From: Nitrospinae bacterium RIFCSPHIGHO2_02_FULL_39_82
Lineage (GTDB): Bacteria; Nitrospinota; Nitrospinia; UBA9942
Reading direction: 5' to 3'
Length of the DNA: 36,039 nucleotides
Assembly: GCA_001804915.1 (NCBI GenBank)
Contig: MHDI01000094.1
Span: forward strand, 1-36,039
The stretch's first letter is position 1; each line of letters opens with the position of its first letter. Shown piece after piece: positions 16,953 to 24,974 of the stretch. Under the pieces are notes generated by a model, which saw nothing but the letters and a program-made list of their open reading frames with translations, made no database searches and was not told the DNA's origin. The position numbers were made by a program, and so were the translations under genes.

Positions 16953-17957
16953 TTAAATCAGCCCATACCTCTTCCTCGCTATAGTCAGTATATTCATTAT
17001 CATCTCATTATAACTTATTCCGGATATCCTTGCAGCCTTTGGAAAGCATGAATTGTCTTCAGGGTTTGGCAGTATTCCGGGTAATGGATTAAGTTCAAGT
17101 ATATTGGGATTTCCATTTGTATCAAGTCTGATATCTATCCTGCACCAATCTCTGCATCTGAGAGCCCTATAAGACTTCAGGGCAACATCCTCTATTTTAT
17201 GCCTTAGTCCATCGGTAATATCTGCCGGACATTGAAATATCTCAAGGGGATTATCTGCCTTATCCCACAACCACTTAGCTTCATAAGAATATATAGGGTT
17301 GACCCCATCGGGAAGGGTATCAAACCTTATCTCAACAATGGGAAATATTTTTGTATCCCCATCGTTTCCCATAATCGCCACCGTGAATTCCCTTCCCTTT
17401 AGATATTCTTCAATAATGGCAGGTTGGTGATACTGAGCGATAACCTCCTCAACCTTTTTCTTTAAATCAGAAATTGTGAATACTACGGCATCGTTTCTGA
17501 CTCCCTTACTTGAACCCTCATGAAGGGGTTTTACGATAATGGGAAAGTTTTTCAATCTTACCCTCTCTAAGGTAGACGATACTACCTGAAATGATGGGGT
17601 AGGTATTTGATAAGATGATAATATCTCTTTGGCTCTACCTTTGTCAAGACATAAAGAGAGTGTCAGAGGGTCAGAACCCGTGTAAGGAATAGAGAGCATC
17701 TCTAAGATGGCAGGTATATGGGATTCCCTATTTGCCCCGTCTCTACCCTCTGCCATGTTGAATATAATATCAGGTTTTGAATTTTTAAAGTTTTCCACCG
17801 CATTTTCATCCGCCTCAATCAGAATAACCTCATATTGTGTTGATAGGGCAGACCTCACTGCCTCAATAGTTTCCTCTGTATCCCATTCTGCATCCCAGTC
17901 AGATGGAAGCCCTTCTCTATGCCCTTTTTTTAGATTGAAAGTCAGACCGACACGCAT
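16953..17957 (-). CDS. ATP-grasp ligase, D-Ala-D-Ala ligase-like (paralogue B)
   Basis: PDIIFNMAEGRDGANRESHIPAILEMLSIPYTGSDPLTLSLCLDKGRAKEIL; FPIIVKPLHEGSSKGVRNDAVV; CRIDIRLDTNGNPNILELNPLPG. Confidence 0.85.
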   Translation of the reverse strand: MRVGLTFNLKKGHREGLPSDWDAEWDTEETIEAVRSALSTQYEVILIEADENAVENFKNSKPDIIFNMAEGRDGANRESHIPAILEMLSIPYTGSDPLTLSLCLDKGRAKEILSSYQIPTPSFQVVSSTLERVRLKNFPIIVKPLHEGSSKGVRNDAVVFTISDLKKKVEEVIAQYHQPAIIEEYLKGREFTVAIMGNDGDTKIFPIVEIRFDTLPDGVNPIYSYEAKWLWDKADNPLEIFQCPADITDGLRHKIEDVALKSYRALRCRDWCRIDIRLDTNGNPNILELNPLPGILPNPEDNSCFPKAARISGISYNEMIMNILTIARKRYGLI

Positions 17958-17959
17958 AA

Positions 17960-19198
17960 CTACCCTCTTTTGAATAGCTCAAATTGTTTAAGCCGTTTGG
18001 CAGATTCATGATATTCAAATATCTTTCCTTCATAGTTCCTTAAAGTTACCCGTCTGTCAGCCTGAGATATAAGATATGCAGGACTAAGAGGAATCTTGCC
18101 ACCTCCCCCTGGTGCATCAATGACAAAGGTGGGAACGGCATAACCAGTGGTATGTCCCCTGAGCTTTTCTATTATATTGATACCTGCCGAGACAGGTGTG
18201 CGGAAATGCCCTGTTCCAACTGCCGGGTCACACTGATAGATATAGTATGGTCTGACCCGTATCTTAAGGAGTTCATGCATAAGCTTTTTCATGATATGAG
18301 GCTTATCATTTATTCCACGGAGAAGGACAGTCTGACTTCCGAGAGGAATTCCTGCATTTGCTAAAAGTTCACATGCCCTCTTTACCTCTTTTGTAATCTC
18401 TTTTGGATGGCAAAAATGGATACTCATCCAGAGTGGATGATATTTTTTGAGTGTTTCTGTAAGAGATATATCTATTCGCTGAGGAAGAGTTACAGGAACA
18501 CGGGTGCCAATCCTTATTATTTCAACAGATGGTATTTTTCTCAGGTTTGCAAGTATATCCTCCAACATTTCCTCTCTAAGCAAAAGAGGGTCTCCACCTG
18601 ATATCAAGACATCCCTTATTTTCCTGTTTGCCCTTATATAAGAATATACATCGTTGAGTCTATTCTTTGAGATGACATTCTCTTCAGCTCCTACTATTCT
18701 CCTCCGTGTGCAATATCTGCAATACATGGCACACTGGTCTGTAACTATAAGGAGTGCCCTGTCAGGATATCTGTGTACAAGACCTGGAAGTGGTGAATGG
18801 GTATCTTCACCGCAAGGGTCAACCATATCATGGGATGAGATATAAGATTCTTCTCTTCTGGGGACTGCCTGACGGCGGATTGGACAGTCAGGATTGTAAG
18901 GGTCAATCAAAGAGGCGAAATAAGGAGTTATTGCCATTGCCAGCCTTCCCCCCGCAGCAATTACACCCTCTTTCTCTTCCGGAGTCAATTTAATAATCTC
19001 TTCTAACTGTTCAAGCGTAGTAATTCTTTCTTTTAACTGCCAGTGCCAGTTATTCCATAACTCTTTTGAAACAGGTTTTATTGACCTTTTTTCCTCTGTG
19101 GTATTTATATTAGGCGGGAGTTTAAAAATTTGATGACCAACTATTATGGGTATTTTACTACCGGGAGGCTCTTCAAAACTACACTCCGATGATTCCAT
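17960..19198 (-). CDS. KamA-family radical SAM amino acid 2,3-aminomutase
   Basis: CAMYCRYCTRRRIVG (CxxxCxxC), DVLISGGDPLLL, RIGTRVPVTLPQRI; KamA-like length and C-terminus. Confidence 0.88.
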   Translation of the reverse strand: MESSECSFEEPPGSKIPIIVGHQIFKLPPNINTTEEKRSIKPVSKELWNNWHWQLKERITTLEQLEEIIKLTPEEKEGVIAAGGRLAMAITPYFASLIDPYNPDCPIRRQAVPRREESYISSHDMVDPCGEDTHSPLPGLVHRYPDRALLIVTDQCAMYCRYCTRRRIVGAEENVISKNRLNDVYSYIRANRKIRDVLISGGDPLLLREEMLEDILANLRKIPSVEIIRIGTRVPVTLPQRIDISLTETLKKYHPLWMSIHFCHPKEITKEVKRACELLANAGIPLGSQTVLLRGINDKPHIMKKLMHELLKIRVRPYYIYQCDPAVGTGHFRTPVSAGINIIEKLRGHTTGYAVPTFVIDAPGGGGKIPLSPAYLISQADRRVTLRNYEGKIFEYHESAKRLKQFELFKRG

Positions 19199-19235
19199 AT
19201 AAAATTTCTTTTTCCCTCCATAAAAAGTTAATATT

Positions 19236-19259
19236 TAGCGTACCATAAAATGGTAGCTA
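19236..19259 (-). promoter_or_regulatory. Hairpin in the kamA 5' leader
   Basis: TAGCTACCATTTTATGGTACGCTA: TACCAT/ATGGTA stem extended by TAGC/GCTA. Confidence 0.45.
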
Positions 19260-19296
19260 TAAAACCATCTCACTTACTGCATTTTCTATTTATTAA

Positions 19297-19325
19297 AATA
19301 TAAACACAATATATTGCGGTGTCAA
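19297..19325 (-). promoter_or_regulatory. Predicted sigma70-type promoter for kamA: TTGACA-N17-TATATT
   Basis: Reverse complement TTGACACCGCAATATATTGTGTTTATATT. Confidence 0.65.
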
Positions 19326-19347
19326 GAAAATTTTTAAAATAAGACTT

Positions 19348-19836
19348 TCAGGGCAGAGAGAATATTTTTTTATAAATTATTTTATCATCTCCTGTCGAAT
19401 AAAAATCTTTTACCCTTGCCTCTTTTGCAAAACCATTTTTTAAATAGAATCTACGGGCTTTTTCATAGACTGCCCTTGAGGATGTTTCGGCAAGAAGCAT
19501 TCTCCCTGATAGTTTTATTATTTCATCCTCTACATATTTAAGGAGTCTCTTGCCGATACCATATCTTTGATATTCTGGCTTGACAACAAGCCAGTAAATG
19601 TCATAAACAGAATCTGTGAGTGGTGATTTTCCATAGCATGCATATCCAAGTATTTCTTCGTTATCATTTAAGGCAGAGGCAATAAAATAGTCCTTCTGGT
19701 GGAGGTTATTAAGGTATATATCTATCAGTTCAAGTGCGCAGTTGATTTCCATTTGATTGAAGACATCACATCTCAAGAGTATGGATTTAATAGCCTCTCT
19801 GTCTTCGCTTATCATTCTTCTAATTTTTATTTCCAT
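19348..19836 (-). CDS. GNAT-family N-acetyltransferase
   Basis: YWLVVKPEYQRYGIGKRLLKYVEDEI acetyl-CoA motif; overlaps upstream gene by 17 nt. Confidence 0.88.
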   Translation of the reverse strand: MEIKIRRMISEDREAIKSILLRCDVFNQMEINCALELIDIYLNNLHQKDYFIASALNDNEEILGYACYGKSPLTDSVYDIYWLVVKPEYQRYGIGKRLLKYVEDEIIKLSGRMLLAETSSRAVYEKARRFYLKNGFAKEARVKDFYSTGDDKIIYKKIFSLP

Positions 19837-20851
19837 AAGACCTCTCCAGTGCAGTATTCAGGATATTTTTAATCATATCTTTGTATGAGCATCCTGCTGT
19901 CTTTGCTGATTCTGCCATCCCTCCATTGATTGATATATCAGGATTGGAATTTACCTCTAAAACAACAGGTGTTTTATCTTCTCTCATTCTGATATCAACT
20001 CTGGCATAATCCCTGCACCCTGTAACCTTGAATGCCCTCAATGCCACTTCCTTTATTTTCTGCTCCTTATCACTGTCAATATTTGCAGGACATAGGGACG
20101 CTGTAAGCTTATATATATCACTTTCTTCCATCCACTTGGATTTATAACAGAGTATTTTCGGTGCATTAACAGGTAATTTAGAATAATCTATTTCAGATAA
20201 AGGTAAAACAACGGACGGGTGATTTCCTATAATTGATATACTGAATTCTCTGCCATCTATATACTCTTCTATCAGAGCCGTTTGATTATATTTATTGAAA
20301 ATATATTCAACCTTTTTCCTGAGTGTGTCAATATTGAAAACAACTGAGTCTCTGTCAATACCGAGACTGCCATCTTCTGATAATGGTTTAATGAAGAGGG
20401 GAAACTGCAGATTACAGATTAAAGATTCCAGATTATTAATATTGTCAATATTAATCTGTATTCCTCGGGGGACTGAAATGTTATCTTGATTTAGAATTTG
20501 TTTGGTCTTCCATTTATCGTTTGTTAATCCTATGACTGCAGGTGGAGAACCCGTATACACAATATTGAGCAGTTCAAAGAGGGCAGCTATATTCATCTCC
20601 ATAGAAGTGTCACCATCAAATGCCTCACAGAGATTGAATATGATGCAGGGTTTTGATTTCTCTATTCTTTCTATTGTATTTATTAGGTTGCTGGGATTTA
20701 AAGCTATTCGGGAGGCATCAAAACCTGATTTGATTAATGCTATTTCTATATCTATGGATGTCTTTACTACTGACCTCAGAGAGATTATATCTTCTTCAAT
20801 ACCCTTTTTCGATAAGAGGTCATCATTATAAACAATGATTATATTTTTCAC
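19820..20851 (-). CDS. ATP-grasp ligase, D-Ala-D-Ala ligase-like (paralogue A)
   Basis: KPCIIFNLCEAFDGDTSMEMNIAALFELLNIVYTGSPP; FPLFIKPLSEDGSLGIDRDSVV; ARVDIRMREDKTPVVLEVNSNPD. GTG start overlapping the pdaD stop (TAGTG) preferred over ORF-track start. Confidence 0.85.
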   Translation of the reverse strand: MKNIIIVYNDDLLSKKGIEEDIISLRSVVKTSIDIEIALIKSGFDASRIALNPSNLINTIERIEKSKPCIIFNLCEAFDGDTSMEMNIAALFELLNIVYTGSPPAVIGLTNDKWKTKQILNQDNISVPRGIQINIDNINNLESLICNLQFPLFIKPLSEDGSLGIDRDSVVFNIDTLRKKVEYIFNKYNQTALIEEYIDGREFSISIIGNHPSVVLPLSEIDYSKLPVNAPKILCYKSKWMEESDIYKLTASLCPANIDSDKEQKIKEVALRAFKVTGCRDYARVDIRMREDKTPVVLEVNSNPDISINGGMAESAKTAGCSYKDMIKNILNTALERSYGNKN

Positions 20852-21393
20852 TAAAATAAAAGTACTGCTGCTGCAACAACTGTGCAATAGCCATTTTTTA
20901 CCACTGCAGTCTGGGTTATATTTGTTGTCCTGACTATCTTGCCGCTGATTTTGAAGACATCTTCCTTCTCATCCCAGCTTTTATTTTCATCAAATTCAAC
21001 ACCGAGGGTTGAGGCGAGCATTGCAGCAGCCAGATCTTCCGAATAATCCCCTGCAGATTTTTCAGTTTTACCATAGGAATGATGTTCACTCAGATATCCG
21101 TATATAGTTTTATCAGTTGGTATTGCACAACCTACAGAAGCTGCAACCAAACGATGCGGTTCATTGCTTCCACATCTCGCAAGTACACAATATGTTATCA
21201 TCCCCGGTATTAATTGTCTTATTCCCTCATTTCTGCTGATTATCTTGCAGCCTGGTGGAAATATACTGGAGACATAAACCAGATTACACTTTTCAATACC
21301 TGCATCTCTGAGTGCAAGCTCAAAAGAGCGAAGTTCCTCCTTATGAGTTCCAACACCTTTGGTAAAAAACACTTTCTTGGGTACAAGTACCAT
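20851..21393 (-). CDS. pdaD: Pyruvoyl-dependent arginine decarboxylase
   Basis: [79 protein letters not shown]. Confidence 0.88.
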   Translation of the reverse strand: MVLVPKKVFFTKGVGTHKEELRSFELALRDAGIEKCNLVYVSSIFPPGCKIISRNEGIRQLIPGMITYCVLARCGSNEPHRLVAASVGCAIPTDKTIYGYLSEHHSYGKTEKSAGDYSEDLAAAMLASTLGVEFDENKSWDEKEDVFKISGKIVRTTNITQTAVVKNGYCTVVAAAVLLF

Positions 21394-21414
21394 TTATTTT
21401 CCTCCTCTTAATCA

Positions 21415-21479
21415 AGGGGTAAGGATTAAAAAAAAGGATTAGTGGGATAAATTACCCCTTAATCCTTATCCCTTACCCC
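21415..21479. repeat. Imperfect palindrome at nadE/pdaD junction
   Basis: aggggtaaggattaaa ... ttaatccttatcccttacccc. Confidence 0.65.
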
Positions 21480-23184
21480 ATTTATTTGTTATTGGTAGCC
21501 TTCTATCCTTACCGAATGCCTTCGGTGTTATTTTTATGCCGGGAGGAGCCTGCCTTCTTTTATATTCATTTTTATCTACCATTTGTGCAATCCTCCTTAC
21601 TATTTCTTCGTTATACCCCATTTTCACAATCTTTTCTACCGGTTTATCCTCCTCTACATAGGCATGGAGTATTGGGTCAAGCACAGAATACGGTGGAAGT
21701 GTATCTGCATCCTTCTGATTAGGTTTTAGTTCTGCGGATGGCTCCTTTTCCAGTATGCTTCTTGTTATAATCTCCCTCCCTTCTAAAGAGTTTTTATATT
21801 TAGCAAGTTCATATACGAGTGTCTTTGGAACATCCTTTAAAATTGCAAATCCCCCTGCCATATCTCCATAAAGAGTGCAATAGCCTGTGCTTATCTCACT
21901 CTTGTTGCCTGTTGTAAGAACTAACCAGCCAAATTTATTAGAGAGTGCCATCAGAATGTTTCCCCTTATACGGGCCTGTATATTTTCTTCTGTGGTATCC
22001 CTTTGCAATTTCTCAAATACATCCTCAAGGGTAGTATCATAGGTCTCCATCAAGGCAGATATGGATATCTTAAAAAATTTTATACTGAGATTTTTTGAGA
22101 GTTCTTCTGCATCAATAATACTGCCCGCTGATGAGAATAGTGACGGCATGGAGACACCTATTACATTATCATTTCCAAGTGCATCTACTACAATAACGGC
22201 AGTTAGTGCCGAATCTATCCCTCCACTCAAACCTATTACTACCTTTGAAAATCCATTTTTTCTAACATAATCTCTTGTCCCGAGGAGGAGGGCGGTATAT
22301 ATCTCCCCTAATTTATCCAGGGGTTTATTTTTACCAGTCTCAGGGAGATGTGGTTTTATCTCCCCATTGGATTTTCCACTCACCTTTATTACTTTTACAG
22401 GAGGGATTTTCGATTTTCGATTACTTATACCTGAAAATTCTAAATCAGCAAATATCATATCCTCTTCAAACTGCTTACCCTCTGCAATAAGTCTTCCTTT
22501 TTTATCGAATACAAAACTATTTCCATCGAACACAAGCTCATCCTGTCCACCTATGAGATTGTTATATATTATATGGCAATTATTCTCCCTTGCCCTTTCT
22601 GATATCATCTTTTTCCGTAACTCACCTTTCCCTGAATGATATGGAGAAGAAGAAATATTTATTATAAGTTCAGCCCCTCCCTTTTTTGCCTGCCATCTTG
22701 GCGGCCCTTCATGATACCATATGTCTTCACATATGTTTATTCCCGTAACTATACCATTTATAATAAATACAGGGCATTCCTGCCCTGGCTGAAAATATCT
22801 TTTCTCATCAAAAACAGCATAGTTTGGCAAATATATTTTATGGTATACCCCTTTGATTTTTCCCTTGTTCAAAACGGCAGCGGCGTTGTAAATGGCATCT
22901 TTTTTATCAGCAAAACCAACAATAGCGGTTAATCTTTTTGTCTCTTTTGCAATTTTTTTTAAATACTCCTTATTCTCACTGACAAAATCTTCCCTTAACA
23001 AAAGGTCTTCAGGGGGATAACCTGTAATAGCCAATTCAGGGAATATTACTATATCTGTTTTAAACTTTGAAGCTTTTTTGATGTATTCAATAATTTTTTT
23101 TGTATTTCCCCCGAGGTCACCGACGGTGGTATTTATCTGTGCGACAGCTATTCGTAAGCTTGACACCTTAACCCCCTCCTGCAA
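21466..23184 (-). CDS. nadE: Glutamine-dependent NAD+ synthetase (nitrilase domain + synthetase)
   Basis: LRIAVAQINTTVGDLGGNTKKI; GINICEDIWY; VIGLSGGIDSALTAVIVVDALG. Confidence 0.93.
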   Translation of the reverse strand: MQEGVKVSSLRIAVAQINTTVGDLGGNTKKIIEYIKKASKFKTDIVIFPELAITGYPPEDLLLREDFVSENKEYLKKIAKETKRLTAIVGFADKKDAIYNAAAVLNKGKIKGVYHKIYLPNYAVFDEKRYFQPGQECPVFIINGIVTGINICEDIWYHEGPPRWQAKKGGAELIINISSSPYHSGKGELRKKMISERARENNCHIIYNNLIGGQDELVFDGNSFVFDKKGRLIAEGKQFEEDMIFADLEFSGISNRKSKIPPVKVIKVSGKSNGEIKPHLPETGKNKPLDKLGEIYTALLLGTRDYVRKNGFSKVVIGLSGGIDSALTAVIVVDALGNDNVIGVSMPSLFSSAGSIIDAEELSKNLSIKFFKISISALMETYDTTLEDVFEKLQRDTTEENIQARIRGNILMALSNKFGWLVLTTGNKSEISTGYCTLYGDMAGGFAILKDVPKTLVYELAKYKNSLEGREIITRSILEKEPSAELKPNQKDADTLPPYSVLDPILHAYVEEDKPVEKIVKMGYNEEIVRRIAQMVDKNEYKRRQAPPGIKITPKAFGKDRRLPITNKWGKG

Positions 23185-23231
23185 AGATATATTAAAAAGG
23201 ATGGATATGCAAGAATAAATTTAAAACAGAT

Positions 23232-24152
23232 TTAAGTAACAATGGACCCAGTTATTTCTTTTATTGCTTTAATGCTTTTTTGTTCACAGTATAATTCTAA
23301 TCCATCTATAATCTTCTCTGTTACTGCAGGGTCGATGAAATTAGCAGTTCCCACCTGAACTGCAGAGGCACCTGCAATCATGAATTCAATAGAATCTTTA
23401 TAGGTCATTATCCCTCCGATACCGATTACTGGCAATTTAATACTCCTTGCCACCTGCCAGACCATTTTCAGGGCAACAGGTTTGATTGCAGGTCCTGAGA
23501 GACCGCCAATTATATTTGCTAATTTTGGGCGTCTGGTTTCAATATCAATCGCCATACCTGAGAGTGTATTAATAAGTGAAATTGCATCTGCACCTGCCTC
23601 AGCGGCAGACCTTGCAATGACGGTTATATCAGTAACATTGGGAGATAGTTTCACTATCAGTGGAAGATTTGTATTTTTTCTGACAGCGCTGACCACCCTG
23701 AAAGTTAAATCAGAATTTGTCCCGAACTCAAGCCACCCCTCCTGTTTATTAGGACAGGAGATATTCATCTCAAGCCCGTGTATGCCGGGAGCAGAACCTG
23801 CCATTTTTGCAATTTCGCAGTATTCATCAATGGAATCACCAAAGAAATTTACAATAACCTTAGTATCATATTTTTTAAGAAAGGGGAGTTTTTCTTTTAT
23901 AAAGGTATCCATTCCTATATTCTGCAAACCGATAGAATTGAGCATACCTGCCTCTGTCTCTACAATCCGTGGAGGGGGATTACCGTTTCTTGGGGTAAGG
24001 GATAGTCCTTTAACAATAATTGCACCTAATTTATTGATATTCACATAAGGGGCATATTCCTCTCCATATCCAAATGTCCCCGACGCTACCATTACAGGAT
24101 TTTTTAGGTTTATACCCGCAATATTGACTGAAAGGTCTATATCTCTTCCCAT
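23232..24152 (-). CDS. pyrD: Dihydroorotate dehydrogenase (class 1B catalytic subunit)
   Basis: NPVMVASGTFGYGEEY; NISCPNKQEG; VIGIGGIMTYKDSIEFMIAGASAVQVGTANF. Confidence 0.93.
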   Translation of the reverse strand: MGRDIDLSVNIAGINLKNPVMVASGTFGYGEEYAPYVNINKLGAIIVKGLSLTPRNGNPPPRIVETEAGMLNSIGLQNIGMDTFIKEKLPFLKKYDTKVIVNFFGDSIDEYCEIAKMAGSAPGIHGLEMNISCPNKQEGWLEFGTNSDLTFRVVSAVRKNTNLPLIVKLSPNVTDITVIARSAAEAGADAISLINTLSGMAIDIETRRPKLANIIGGLSGPAIKPVALKMVWQVARSIKLPVIGIGGIMTYKDSIEFMIAGASAVQVGTANFIDPAVTEKIIDGLELYCEQKSIKAIKEITGSIVT

Positions 24153-24973
24153 AATATCTCTCCTGCATCAAAAACAGGTCCGTCTTTGCAGACACACTTA
24201 TATAGTCGTGAGTCGCGATTTTTCACTTTTACAACACATCCAAGACAAGCACCTGTCCCACACGCCATATTTTTATCAAGGGAGACCTGACAGGATATAT
24301 TTTTATTTATTGAAATATCTGCTACAGCCTTTAACATGCCCTGTGGCCCACAGGCAAATATTGATAACTGAGCCATGAGCAATGAGCCATGAGCAATGAG
24401 CCATTCTTTTAGCAGTTCAGTGCAAACCCCCTTTTTACCCATTGAACCATCTTCAGTTGCTATATGAACATTTGCCCCTATTTTTTCAAAATCCCCTTTG
24501 CATAAAATATCGTCTTTTGTCTTTCCACCAATAAAAACTATAATTTTGCCCCTTGACCCTTGCCCCTTGCCCCTTTTTCTTATCTCCTCTGCCAAGGCAA
24601 CCATTGGTGCAATACCTATCCCGCCTGCAATAATAATAGCTTTTTCTATTCCCTCAGGGAACCAGAATCCTCTCCCCAGAGGACCGAGTATATCTACCTT
24701 ATTTCCCTCTTTTAAATTTGACATTATCTCCGTCCCTTTTCCTGTTATCTGATAAAGGATTTCAAATTCTCCCCTGCCCCCCTTTTTAAAAGGGGGGTGA
24801 TGGGGGATTATCCTGTGAAAACTCATAGGCCGTCTTAAAAGGGGGTCATAATGCGGGCTGACCTTTATCATAACAAACTGACCCGGTAAGGCATTTATAA
24901 ACCCTTCACATGATAGCTTCATTTTGTAATATGAATTAATTAGTCTTTTGTTTTTCAGAACAATTGACAGCAT
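24137..24973 (-). CDS. pyrK: Dihydroorotate dehydrogenase electron transfer subunit
   Basis: DPLLRRPMSFHRI; GGIGIAPMVALAEEIRK; CGPQGMLKAVADI; 2Fe-2S CGTGACLGCVVKV. Overlaps pyrD start. Confidence 0.9.
   Translation of the reverse strand: MLSIVLKNKRLINSYYKMKLSCEGFINALPGQFVMIKVSPHYDPLLRRPMSFHRIIPHHPPFKKGGRGEFEILYQITGKGTEIMSNLKEGNKVDILGPLGRGFWFPEGIEKAIIIAGGIGIAPMVALAEEIRKRGKGQGSRGKIIVFIGGKTKDDILCKGDFEKIGANVHIATEDGSMGKKGVCTELLKEWLIAHGSLLMAQLSIFACGPQGMLKAVADISINKNISCQVSLDKNMACGTGACLGCVVKVKNRDSRLYKCVCKDGPVFDAGEILWEEI
24369..24406. repeat. Word-iterating repeat inside pyrK (tgagccatgagcaa units)
   Basis: tgagccatgagcaatgagccatgagcaatgagccatt, encodes WLIAHGSLLMAQ in frame. Confidence 0.75.
24549..24577. 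repeat. Word-iterating repeat inside pyrK (cccttg units)
   Basis: ccccttgacccttgccccttgcccctttt, encodes KRGKGQGSRGK in frame. Confidence 0.65.
24770..24808. repeat. Palindromic repeat inside pyrK (cccccctttttaaaagggggg)
   Basis: cccctgcccccctttttaaaaggggggtgatggggg, encodes PHHPPFKKGGRGEF in frame. Confidence 0.75.
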
Positions 24974-24974
24974 A

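Noticed and set aside
23482-24048. 188-aa plus-strand ORF
   Set aside because: Antisense to pyrD; low-complexity Ser/Ile/Pro composition.
24369-24406. Short CRISPR-like array
   Set aside because: Units are directly adjacent with no unique spacers, and they lie inside the intact pyrK ORF.
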